From Chromera velia (Eukaryota; Sar; Chromeraceae), in contig JAHBMJ010003112.1 of assembly GCA_018398765.1 (NCBI GenBank), positions 1 through 13,139 on the forward strand: 13,139 nt of DNA, given 5' to 3'. Positions 1-7,588 of this stretch are shown piece after piece. How positions within the stretch are numbered: position 1 is the stretch's first letter; each line of letters begins with the position of its first letter. Below the pieces are notes generated by a model. It made no database searches and was not told the DNA's origin. It saw nothing but the letters and a program-made list of their open reading frames with translations. The translations under genes were made by a program, and so were the position numbers.

Positions 1-395
1 CTCTTTCTTTCTCTTTCTTTCTCTTTCTTTCTCTTTCTTTCTCTTTCTTTCTCTTTCTTTCTCTTTCTTTCTCTTTCTTTCTCTTTCTTTCTCTTTCTTT
101 CTCTTTCTTTCTCTTTCTTTCTCTTTCTTTCTCTTTCTTTCTCTTTCTTTCTCTTTCTTTCTCTTTCTTTCTCTTTCTTTCTCTTTCTTTCTCTTTCTTT
201 CTCTTTCTTTCTCTTTCTTTCTCTTTCTTTCTCTTTCTTTCTCTTTCTTTCTCTTTCTTTCTCTTTCTTTCTCTTTCTTTTTCTTTCTTTTTCTTTCTTT
301 TTCTTTCTTTTTCTTTCTTTTTCTTTCTTTCTTTTTCTTTCTTTTTCTTTCTTTTTCTTTCTTTTTCTTTCTTTTTCTTTCTTTTTCTTTCTTTT

Positions 396-447
<52 letters not shown>

Positions 448-502
448 TTTTCTTTTTTGTTCTTTTTCTTTTTTTCTTTTTTTCTTTTTTTTCTTTTTCT
501 TC
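1..502. repeat. Staged CTTT-type pyrimidine microsatellite, in an intron of the + strand gene
   Basis: The tract has ordered blocks. There are 28 perfect copies of CTCTTTCTTT (1-280), 5 copies of TTCTTTCTTT (281-330), 7 copies of CTTTTTCTTT (331-400), then plain CTTT to about 446 and a degenerate T/C run to about 502. It is almost pure pyrimidine on the + strand and has mirror symmetry. It lies upstream of the coding exon at 1019, so it is probably inside an intron, or less likely 5' of the gene. Confidence 0.97.
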
Positions 503-1018
503 TGTCAGCGTTCCCTTCGAGAAGACGGAGTGTCCTCACCTCCCGATGTTTTCCATTAGTTCTGAGTGAATCCCAGCACGGTATTTCATTTATGGAAAAA
601 TAAGGCACTCGGCTGTGTTCTGTGCGCTGCTTCTGAGACCTCACGGGCTTGCCTCACTTTATGCACGCCCTGCCGTACTATTTGTTGGTCTTTTGGTTTA
701 CCGTCTGTCTGTTTCTTTGTCCCCGTCAATCCTTGCCGCCAGTTCTCGTGTCTGTTTATGAATTCGCTCTCTGTCCCTCTGCTTCTGTGTAAGGGGGTGG
801 GGAGTGTCTGTCTGTGGGGCGGTGGGTGTGTGGGCCTGCATGTGCGTCTGCGTGTCGCTGCGTCACATATTAATATATACGTTTATGTACGCTCGCGCGT
901 ACATGTGTGTGTTTGTGTGTGCGCACACAAACATGTACGCATGTATGTGTTTCCTTTGCACACAACTCATTCATTCATCTATTTCTCCATATGGGCTTTT
1001 GTGCATGTGCATGTGCAG
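503..1018 (+). other. Rest of the intron 5' of the coiled-coil exon
   Basis: No convincing coding sequence is seen. From about 795 to 960 the DNA is rich in TG/GT dinucleotides with palindromic bits such as GCGCGC and ACATGT. It ends in a candidate 3' splice site, tgcatgtgcag, at 1018. Open frames here encode low-complexity Cys/Val/His peptides that reflect the repeats. Confidence 0.5.
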
Positions 1019-1249
1019 GTGAGCCTCCTCCAGGAGATGTACGCAGAGAGTCAGGTGACGAACCAGGGCCTGAAGGAGCAGATCCGGCAGCAGGACCTCG
1101 AGATCATGGAGCTGCAGCAGGAGTTCAACAGGAGACAGGAGTACTACAACTCGCAGGTGAACATGCTGAACACCAAGAATGCCAACGAGATCACGGCATA
1201 CAGGAGGGAGATTGAGGCGAGAAAGCAGTGTTGTGGATGCGCACTGTGA
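1019..1249 (+). CDS. Coiled-coil protein, 3' portion (partial gene)
   Basis: From 1019 the frame encodes about 70 residues rich in Glu, Gln, Arg and Lys with a clear heptad pattern of Leu, Ile, Val and Tyr, from VSLLQEMYAESQ to EITAYRREIEARKQ. Codon choice is very different from the flanking TG-rich DNA, so this is a real exon. It is a long alpha-helical coiled coil, as in cytoskeletal, motor-tail or scaffold proteins; the family cannot be named. The exon start is either 1019 (after tgcag) or 1034 (after ctccag), both in frame. The frame runs to a TGA at 1247-1249 after CCGCAL. A possible donor GTGAAT lies at 1246, so this may be the C-terminus or may splice on to 1327. The 5' exons are outside the window. 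Confidence 0.7.
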   Translation: MSLLQEMYAESQVTNQGLKEQIRQQDLEIMELQQEFNRRQEYYNSQVNMLNTKNANEITAYRREIEARKQCCGCAL

Positions 1250-1326
1250 ATGTGATCAGAAGACAGCATGTGCCCGCCTTTCCTTCCTGTGTGGAGGAGG
1301 CGGGTCTAAACCCACTTCACTTTGAG

Positions 1327-1531
1327 AGAATCTATCGGGGGAAAACCGCAAGAGAAGAAAAGGGCGTTCTTGGAAAGACACTGCAACAAACCGCTGCAGA
1401 CGCTGGGGGTGGAGCAGGATGAGTACCCAGATATTTCCACAAAAGTTTTCGGGATCTTTCGCTGGAGGCTGTTTGATCAAGATTGCATGGGCAGCGCTGT
1501 GCTCGTGATCGACTCGGGGCACTCGTTATGA
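1327..1531 (+). CDS. Possible terminal exon of the coiled-coil gene
   Basis: The frame from about 1322 reads ESIGGKPQEKKRAFLERHC and continues with a mixed, charged composition (TLGVEQDEYPDI) to a TGA at 1529-1531. It is in the same phase as the upstream exon. A splice from CT at 1245 (donor GTGAAT) to A at 1327 (acceptor tttgag) joins the two in phase 2 through an 81-bp intron. What is seen is protein-like composition and compatible splice sites. Against it, the acceptor has a poor pyrimidine tract. The alternative is that the gene ends at 1249 and this is 3' UTR. Confidence 0.35.
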
Positions 1532-1641
1532 ACTCGACAATTGAGATTTGAGGTCTCGTCGTGTGCCTGTGAATCTGAGATGCGGATAATTCATCGCTGT
1601 GTACGTTCTGCGTGCACGTTGATGCAGGTAGTTCCCTATGA

Positions 1642-1809
1642 ATTAAAGCGGACAAGAATTTGAAACGATATGATCAATCATAGAGTGACTGGCACATATG
1701 CGTGCCATGATGAGTGTATGCATTGCAAAATGAAAATACATTTTTATAGTACTTATTGGTCTCTGATCATGACTTTAGACCATGTAAAAACAAACAATTT
1801 CTGAATAAA
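1642..1809 (+). terminator. Candidate poly(A) signals for the + strand gene
   Basis: ATTAAA occurs at 1642-1647 and AATAAA at 1804-1809, about 110 and 270 bp after the possible stop at 1531. They lie where composition turns AT-rich. In AT-rich DNA these hexamers occur by chance, and it is not known whether this organism uses the AATAAA signal. Confidence 0.3.
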
Positions 1810-2450
1810 AATTCCGATCTGGATGAATTACTACATAAATTACTTATTATTCCTATACATAAAACACTTTCATTTATTTTTTTTTGTGTGGCAATATCTT
1901 CTAGTAAGCAAGTTGCCAGTTAGTACTCCGAAATTTATTTTTTTTTAGCATTTTCTATTCAATTTATCACTCGATTGTATGAAAATTCTATCTATTTTGA
2001 TACAGTTTTGAATTAAAATAGTTTGTAAGCTGCTAGGTAAGCTGTTTAATACCTAGCTGTATACAAACTGTTGTTAACCTTATTTTTTAAAAAAGAATTC
2101 AAGCTAACATTTCAGTCACATTTTTTTTTAGAAAACTTTTATTATTTTAGTGACAAATTTATATACGACCTTTTCAATGAAAAATTATGAAATATTCACT
2201 ATTAACAAATTTTTTATTCAATGTAGTACTCTAAAATATGTACTAAACTACATATACTGCATGACATACATGTTCGTATATAAGTTTTCATAACCTATCT
2301 TTTGATTTTAAACTAAGTACGAATTATCTGTATTATACTGTTTATACAGGGGGACATTGGTATTATTTACACATTTATTGCTTTATGACATTTCGTATTT
2401 TACAGTACTTTAGGGAGCAAATTCCGAGCAATGCGTTTTACATAAACATG
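1680..2450. other. AT-rich convergent intergenic region
   Basis: About 770 bp of strongly AT-rich DNA with A and T homopolymers lies between the 3' ends of the + strand coiled-coil gene and the minus-strand surface-protein gene. No ORF with coding-like composition is present. It includes one notable hairpin, listed separately. Confidence 0.8.
2020..2069. repeat. Two-step inverted repeat (hairpin) in AT-rich DNA
   Basis: AGTTTGTA (2020-2027) pairs with TACAAACT (2062-2069), and GCTAGGTA (2032-2039) pairs with TACCTAGC (2050-2057). A 4-bp internal bulge sits on each side and the loop is 10 nt (2040-2049). Both 8-bp arms are perfect and symmetrically spaced. It could be a footprint of a small transposon or an RNA 3'-end hairpin; the function is unknown. 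Confidence 0.75.
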
Positions 2451-2512
2451 AATACGCATACACAAATACAGATACATATACACACTGAGGCTGGTATACA
2501 CTCACTCATTCT

Positions 2513-2551
2513 CTCTGGCTCTCCAAGTCTCTCAGACTCTCTGTCTGTCTG

Positions 2552-2585
<34 letters not shown>

Positions 2586-2596
2586 TTTTCTCTCTC

Positions 2597-2638
<42 letters not shown>

Positions 2639-2642
2639 ACGT

Positions 2643-2682
<40 letters not shown>

Positions 2683-2693
2683 ACGTGCGCACA

Positions 2694-2751
<58 letters not shown>

Positions 2752-2775
2752 AAGGGAGAGGGAGAGGGAGGGAGA
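2513..2775. repeat. Compound (TC)n-(CA)n-(GA)n microsatellite
   Basis: A TC-rich block (about 2513-2601) is followed by (CA)n with interruptions (2602-2726) and then (GA)n grading into GGGAGA (2727-2775). The outer TC and GA blocks are reverse complements, so they could form a long hairpin with the CA tract as its loop. Within the CA tract ACACGTGCGCAC occurs twice, near 2637 and 2682. Open frames on both strands here are low-complexity and not genes. Confidence 0.95.
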
Positions 2776-2962
2776 TGCACACAAATTGTTCACTGAGAAT
2801 GCCTGTTTAAATAAGATAAATTCGGCGATCTTTTCCCCCATTTCCACCCATAAACATTCAGTCAATGCTCGTTGCTATAGGCTGGCGAGGACCAGCTGGA
2901 CCGCCTCGTTTTGCCTCATCACCAACACGCAGGATCGATGATGGACGTCTAATTGATTCCAT
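2776..2962. other. 3' flank of the minus-strand gene
   Basis: About 190 bp between the compound microsatellite and the stop codon of the minus-strand gene, so this is probably its 3' UTR. No AATAAA is seen on the minus strand here. Confidence 0.5.
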
Positions 2963-3213
2963 TTAATTCAACCGTGATCTCGCTTTCAAGGTCATCCCGT
3001 GATATGCTGGGTTGAACGCCGTCTCTCTCCGCATGTCCTCAACCCCGGCATCTTGAGGTGGCGTGATGGAGACCTGAAAGAGTCTCCGCATCTTGAGCCT
3101 CCTCCTATTTTCTTTTGTTGCGTACAAAATGTAGAAAAAGGTGCCAAAACAGAGCGCGATGAGAAGAAGAGCCCACGGAAGGACCTGCATCAGACGCGCC
3201 GACCTTCCAACGA
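2963..3213 (-). CDS. Last exon of the surface-protein gene: transmembrane helix and cytoplasmic tail
   Basis: After a good 3' splice site (ttcttctgcag, AG at 3215-3214) the exon opens in phase 1 and runs to a TAA at 2965-2963. It encodes a short juxtamembrane stretch (VGRSARLMQ), one strongly hydrophobic helix of about 22 residues (VLPWALLLIALCFG... to ILYA, 3184-3119), and a 51-residue tail. The tail begins with a basic stop-transfer cluster (KENRRRLKMRR), which implies a type I orientation with the tail in the cytoplasm. Near the C-terminus is NPAYHGM (3013-2993), which contains both an NPxY and a YxxM pattern; in known receptors these are endocytic sorting signals. The joining codon with the previous exon is G+TC (Val). 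The function of the whole protein is inferred, not recognised. Confidence 0.75.
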
Positions 3214-3351
3214 CTGCAGAAGAAGCAGGGAGGAAAAGCACATCAGCAGGCAGCTAATACATGCGGGCACAAATTCTTGGAGACACAGAGACTGAATGAT
3301 TTGCTTTACGCTCGTATGAACGCTTCAACCCACCCATCCACATCCTCATGT

Positions 3352-3384
<33 letters not shown>

Positions 3385-3633
3385 CACACACACACAGAGC
3401 AGGGTAGAGGTGCACGTAAGCATAGTGCAAGCGGCAACTAGATTTTGCAGAAGTCTCGAGCATCCCCCATTTGCGAGAACTGGGCAGACGCATGGAAAGA
3501 GACTGACTGATCTCAGATGCATTGGCGGAGGTAGGTGGGCAAAGAGACGGACACACAAACAGACACGTATGAGCACACAAAGATTCAGAGAAGTACAAGA
3601 AGGAGGGATACATTCATCTCCTGTTCGACTGAC
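3214..3633 (-). other. Intron with (CA)n tract
   Basis: A 420-bp intron from donor GTCAGT (3633) to acceptor ctgcag (3214) on the minus strand. It contains a (CA)n tract, as seen on the + strand, at 3352-3396. No further module with the four-cysteine pattern is found in it. Confidence 0.65.
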
Positions 3634-3888
3634 CACATTTCACTTCGTCAGTGTTCAGATCAAACTCCACTTCTCCGCTCTCCGTTCTGATACATGTTGC
3701 CCTTTTATTTGTGAGGATCCCCCCGTCGGGACACGAAAAAATAAGACTATCGTTCACCGCCACACCCAGATCGCGGTCAAATTCTTCGTCCTCTTTCTGG
3801 CCGGATCGGAGTATTCTCGAGATGTCAACACGAAAAAAGGACCCGCTGGGTTTTCCCCTCTGCCACTCTTCCGAGATTTTACACCCAA
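3634..3888 (-). CDS. Sushi-like module 4 (exon)
   Basis: An 85-codon exon with phase-1 borders (acceptor ttttacgcag, exon from 3888; donor GTCAGT at 3633). It reads GCKISEEWQ at the start, then VAVNDSLIFSCPDGGIL, RATC, and ends EVKC. Cysteine spacing is C-x49-C-x12-C-x18-C. The V-x-D-x-L-x-F-S-C-x(2)-G-G core resembles the second and third strands of a Sushi/CCP domain, which holds two disulphides (C1-C3, C2-C4) in extracellular proteins. Unlike the classic domain it lacks the Trp between C3 and C4 and has a longer C1-C2 segment. It is the membrane-proximal module, joined directly to the transmembrane exon. Confidence 0.75.
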
Positions 3889-4209
3889 CTGCGTAAAAGA
3901 CATGTGAAACACAACGTGAGCGTGTAAAAACGTGTGCCCAGAAACTGCCATGCAAGACCCAAACGCCGATCACTGTATGAAACACAAACCTCAGACGGAA
4001 ATGGGGACGGAGCACAGAAAGACGACAGAGATAGACCGAGCGATCCAGTAGCAATTCGAGGAGAGACTGCAATTGCGAACTACACCATACAATGTGTTCG
4101 TGGTATTTGATTAAATGCTTCGCGTCGAAGAATCCTTCTGCGATACAGCATGACAAAGGGTGCAAAAGTGCAGCAAATCCTTGAATGAGAAAGAAGGAGG
4201 CAGACCTAC
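3889..4209 (-). other. Stop-free intron between modules 3 and 4
   Basis: The intron is 321 bp (107 codons), begins GTAGGT and ends ttttacgcag, and has no in-frame stop on the minus strand, so one open frame covers both neighbouring modules. It is called an intron because the splice sites are good and the flanking modules align with the other two modules only when it is removed. Confidence 0.65.
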
Positions 4210-4542
4210 CACAACGGATGGATGAACTGTCGTCGAGGTCCAAGGCCACTTTTCTCTTTTTTTCTTTTTCGTCTTTTTGAAAACGGCGGCACTCGACCCC
4301 CTCCCCAATGCCCTTCCGGTCTTTCTCCGTCGATGCCTCTAGCTTTCCCCCCTCACAAAGCAGACGAACAAGGTCCCCTACTCCCACAGCGCGTCCTTTC
4401 TCGTACTCTTCATATTCTCCCTCCAACTCCTCTCCCCCTTCTCCATTTTGTTTTTGTCTTTTGACCTGGACAACCAAGGGGAGGCGCGGTGCGAGAGGAG
4501 ACTCCTCAGTCCAATCCGAAGAGATCTCAACCTCACACCCCC
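4210..4542 (-). CDS. Sushi-like module 3 (exon)
   Basis: A 111-codon exon with phase-1 borders (acceptor atggttgcag, donor GTAGGT at 4209). It begins GGCEVEISSDW, has the core VGVGDLVRLLCEGGKL, then VEC, and ends SSSIRC. Spacing is C-x59-C-x21-C-x25-C, so it is the longest of the four. The extra length lies in acidic Glu/Gly-rich (C1-C2) and Lys-rich (C3-C4) segments, probably surface loops. The codon made by the splice with the next module is G+TT (Val), giving IRC-V-GCK. The four-Cys framework and the SDW/EEW motif after C1 match modules 2 and 4. Confidence 0.75.
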
Positions 4543-4988
4543 CTGCAACCATCCATGCAGGGGGGATGGGATGGGGCACGTAGAAAGGAAACTGGGGATG
4601 AATAAATTCACATGCATGTGTGAACAAGTGCCTAATGCACGCAGGTTGATTTCAATTTTGTGCTAGTGAATCTTCAGGACCCCCATGCATGCAAAAAAGA
4701 GGAGTTAGGGCTTGCAGAGGTGCTTTGAAGAGAATGTCTGATCATCTCTGAAGAAAGAAATCATGGATACAGATCTGAACAGACAAAGAAACACAGAAAG
4801 CTCCGAGCGCAAAGACTTGACGCACAGTGAAGACAACAAAACAGGAGACCCGGACATTCCATGCAGACAGACTGGAGACCTGGATCGATCGGAGAAGAAC
4901 AAAAAGGTCATGAAAAAACTGATGTTCTAGCTGCCGCTTTGGAGCAAGCGTACAGGATAGAAGCATGGCTTTAAGCATTAAGACTGAC
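4543..4988 (-). other. Intron between modules 2 and 3
   Basis: A 446-bp intron on the minus strand, donor GTCAGT (4988) and acceptor ttgcag (4543). A CATGCATGCA palindrome lies near 4683-4692. No coding module is detected inside. Confidence 0.6.
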
Positions 4989-5273
4989 TACAGAGCGGGC
5001 TGCGATCGAAAGCTGCCTCAGGAGCTCTCGCCGGCTCATTAATCAAGCACGTTACAGAAGCAGTGGTGGAGCGTTGATCCTCGAACACGCCCCGTTCACA
5101 TGAAAGTATGAGGATGTCCTTCACTCGCACTGTTTTTTTGTCGTCGTATTTTGACTGCGTCGATTGCTGCGTCGCGCGTTGGTAATGCCAATGCCACTTG
5201 ATGCCGGTTGGCAGTTTTGAAGCGTCAGTGCGGTTCCCCTTGTCCTCCCACTCCTCAGGGACTTGACAGCCAC
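4989..5273 (-). CDS. Sushi-like module 2 (exon)
   Basis: A 95-codon exon with phase-1 borders (acceptor tttttgtcag, donor GTCAGT at 4988). It starts GGCQVPEEWED, has VRVKDILILSCERGVF as the core, ASVTC as the third cysteine, and ends RSPLC. Spacing is C-x55-C-x16-C-x18-C. CxVPEEW at the start is the best match to a classic CCP opening. An N-x-T site (NRT) follows C1, compatible with N-glycosylation if this part is extracellular. The splice codon to module 3 is A+GG (Arg), giving PLC-R-GCE. Confidence 0.75.
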
Positions 5274-5534
5274 CTGACAAAAATGTGTAGGCTGCTATAC
5301 TTGACACGAGATGCAGAATGTATTCAAGTGAACCGGTGCGTACTTTCTCTCTGTACTGCGGATGCTGAAAAGGCTGCAGCCTTCAGGGTGTGCCCATTCA
5401 ACAAGCCACAGAGCAACATTACATAACCATGTTGACTTCAGTTCATTCACGCGTACAGGCAGGCAGGCGCCTTCAAAAATAGCGAGCGGGGTGGCGGTGG
5501 GGGGGAAGACAGCCAGCCAGCCAGCCAGCCAGCC

Positions 5535-5569
<35 letters not shown>

Positions 5570-5766
5570 GAAACAGACAGGCTCACATAGAGAGGGACAA
5601 AGAGACAGATAGACAAATAGACAGACAGACAGACAGATGGAGAGAGAAAAGGAAGGAAGGAAAGACAGAAAGAAAGAAGGAAAGAAAGAAAGAAAGAAAG
5701 AAAGAAAGAAACAAAAAAAGAGAAAAAGAGAGAAAGAAACGAGCAAACAAAGGCAGACTGACTGAC
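5274..5766 (-). other. Intron between modules 1 and 2, rich in microsatellites
   Basis: A 493-bp intron (donor GTCAGT at 5766, acceptor at 5274). On the + strand it holds (AGCC)n at about 5511-5536, (ACAG)n at about 5534-5568 and again at 5610-5638, and (GAAA)n/GGAA at about 5650-5740. On the gene's own strand these are CTGG, CTGT and TTTC pyrimidine-rich repeats. The long open frames across it on both strands are repeat artefacts. Confidence 0.8.
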
Positions 5767-6048
5767 GGCATTCCAATTCTGAGGGGGAGGGAACAAAGTG
5801 CGCCATTTTTCTGTCCTTCAATAACTGCGTGCACTCACACCCTTCTTGAAGGTGTGCCTCTGGGGGGTGCAGAACACCGCCCTCAGATGCACAGCTGAAA
5901 CGAATGAAGTCGCCCGCCTCCATCCACCTAGGCAGCTCGTTCCGACCCTTATAATCCTCCGGGTTCGCAATTGCTTCGAATGGAATTTGGAACCTCTTGT
6001 GAGCACGGTATGGTTGGCGGGCCTCAGGGGGCACCTTACACCACCGAC
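5767..6048 (-). CDS. Sushi-like module 1 (exon)
   Basis: A 94-codon exon with phase-1 borders (acceptor gcctgcctgcag, exon from 6048; donor GTCAGT at 5766). It reads GRWCKVPPEA, then MEAGDFIRFSCASEGGVL, QEGCEC, and ends SELEC. Spacing is C-x48-C-x19-C-x20-C with one extra Cys two residues before C3. It differs from modules 2-4 in having RWC instead of GC at the start and in lacking the EEW motif after C1, so it is the most divergent, as might be expected of the module next to the propeller. The splice codon to module 2 is C+GT (Arg), giving LEC-R-GCQ. Confidence 0.72.
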
Positions 6049-6515
6049 CTGCAGGCAGGCAGGCAGGAGAACATGCAGTCGTGCATGTCATCTTTAGTGA
6101 CACACAAATACGCATCCTCCAAATCCACCGAAAAATGATATGAGGAGCTAAACGACCCAAGGAGGAACCTTTCACATTCACGAAACACGCAGTCACTGAT
6201 TCCCAATACTTAGGAACATTTTTCACTCCTCTGCATTGTTTCTTTTTCTTCTCTCTTTTCTGTCCCTCCATCTCTGTCTTTGTTTAATCGTTCTGTCCCT
6301 TTCTTTTTCGTTTCGTCTTGTCTTTTCACTCGTCCCTCCCTTCCTTGCTCTCCCCCTCCTCCTGTGTGCATATATGTGTGTGCGTGTATGTCCATGCATG
6401 AGTGCGCACGTGCGTGGGTGTATGTATGTATGCACATAGGTGTGTGTGTGTGTGCGCGTGTGTGCGTGCGTGCGTGTGTGTGTGTGTGTGTGTGTGTGAT
6501 CTCCCTCTCTCTCTG

Positions 6516-6565
<50 letters not shown>

Positions 6566-6638
6566 TGTGTGTGTCTAAGTGTCTGACATTATCATATACA
6601 GTCCGCCTGTCTGTCTCTGTTCTCTACGGGGTGCCCAC
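6049..6638 (-). other. Intron between propeller and sushi-like region, with microsatellites
   Basis: A 590-bp interval holding, on the + strand, a pyrimidine run (about 6236-6360), GT/TGCG repeats (6361-6498), (CT)n (about 6499-6548) and (GT)n (6549-6574). It is an intron if the donor GTGGGC at 6638 is used; that donor is weak. Without it the propeller ORF ends at a TGA at 6594-6592, and the sushi-like exons would need another 5' end, which is not visible here. Confidence 0.5.
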
Positions 6639-7588
6639 CATCGACCAAATGGGGCGTCTTGAGTCTCGAGAACAGTTTTCCTTCTTCCTTGCTCTTCTCG
6701 CGGTCTACCAAGGCATCGTCGAACCTCCCCCCCCCCATGTAGTAGGCCGAAGTGGCCATCCCCCCTCCCACTAAGCCCTCTTCAGTCTCAAGAACACTCG
6801 CATGAGTATGAGGGTAACTTTTGGGAAGCTGTATGACGTTGGAGTTGAGCTCCGGATAACTGAAGGGGGATTTGGGGTCAATGGGTGGTAACAACGTTCC
6901 GCTATCGAATCTATTCCCAAACCAGATCAGATCATTGTTATTCAACCTGATGAGGGCAAAGCCGCTGCCCGCGCTGACTTCCTCTGGCTGGCCTCTATTC
7001 TGGAATTCAAACGATTGAAATGGAAAGAAGTCTTCTCTCTGATCATCGACTTGCTCAGTCGGAGTCAGTCCAAAGCTAAAGGCCCTCTTCTGCTTGTGAC
7101 TGTCTTCAAGAATGACCATGAAAAACGCTTTGCCATTCGAGAGCCCAAAAGCAGCAGAGGGAACTTTGGGGAAAGCTAAAAGGTTTTTGGGGGGGTCGCG
7201 CTGGGGCTGTAGGTTGATGGCCACCAGTCGGATTCTGGGGACCGAGCCAATCATTTGGTGCCATGACTGCCATCTGTGATTCTTGTTTTTCCAATAAAGC
7301 AAATTCTTTGTCAAAGAATCCTCTTCGCCCCCTTTACCATCCGGAGGCTCTTTTGCACCACAAAGGTATATCTTGGTGCGTGTCTCGTCCACAGCCAATA
7401 AGTGGGATTGTCCTGCAAAAGCTGCTTTTACTCTTTTACCCTCAAAAACGCCTGGAGAGACTTTGACGGGTGTCCTGGAGAATGCGCGCTTTGTTTGCTC
7501 AGCATCAATGCAGGGCAGGGGATCGCCGTTGACGCTTCTAGGTGAGGTCGACCATACATACAAAAACCCTACTTTGGTCCAGGCCGCA
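6639..7588 (-). CDS. RCC1-like beta-propeller, C-terminal exon
   Basis: The exon starts at 7588 after gtgtgtgcag; one base completes the codon split by the intron, giving VTCGYWF-SAAWTKVGFLYVW, a textbook RCC1 blade (G-x-x-x-S-A-x-x-x-x-G-x-L-Y-V-W). Further blades follow: VKAAFAGQSHLLAVDE...IYLCG, AAFGLSNGKAFFMVILED...AFSFG, and VSAGSGFALIRLNNNDLIWFGN, then a weaker last one ending in a Gly-rich loop. RCC1 repeats form a seven-bladed propeller used for protein or chromatin binding. This copy is divergent. The phase-1 exit at 6639 (LVD/G) fits the phase-1 sushi-like exon at 6048. The frame otherwise continues to a TGA at 6592. A run of ten C on the + strand (6727-6736) codes for Gly here. Confidence 0.75.

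Noticed and set aside
1-446. CRISPR-like regular array
   Set aside because: The units are contiguous 10-bp microsatellite copies without spacers.
804-1022. Cys/Val-rich open frames before the coiled-coil exon
   Set aside because: They arise from TG-rich intron sequence.
2385-2865. Long open frames on both strands encoding His/Thr, Ser/Leu or Cys/Val repeats
   Set aside because: They are translations of the TC, CA and GA microsatellites and have no protein-like composition.
5362-5898. Open frames with Arg/Lys/Glu or Ser/Phe/Leu runs across the intron repeats
   Set aside because: They follow the ACAG and GAAA repeats; only the minus-strand part from 6048 to 5767 is coding-like.
6592-6638. 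TGA at 6594-6592 as the true end of an independent RCC1 gene
   Set aside because: Not excluded, but less favoured: the sequence after 6638 is repeat-like, and the sushi-like exons need an upstream partner in phase 1.
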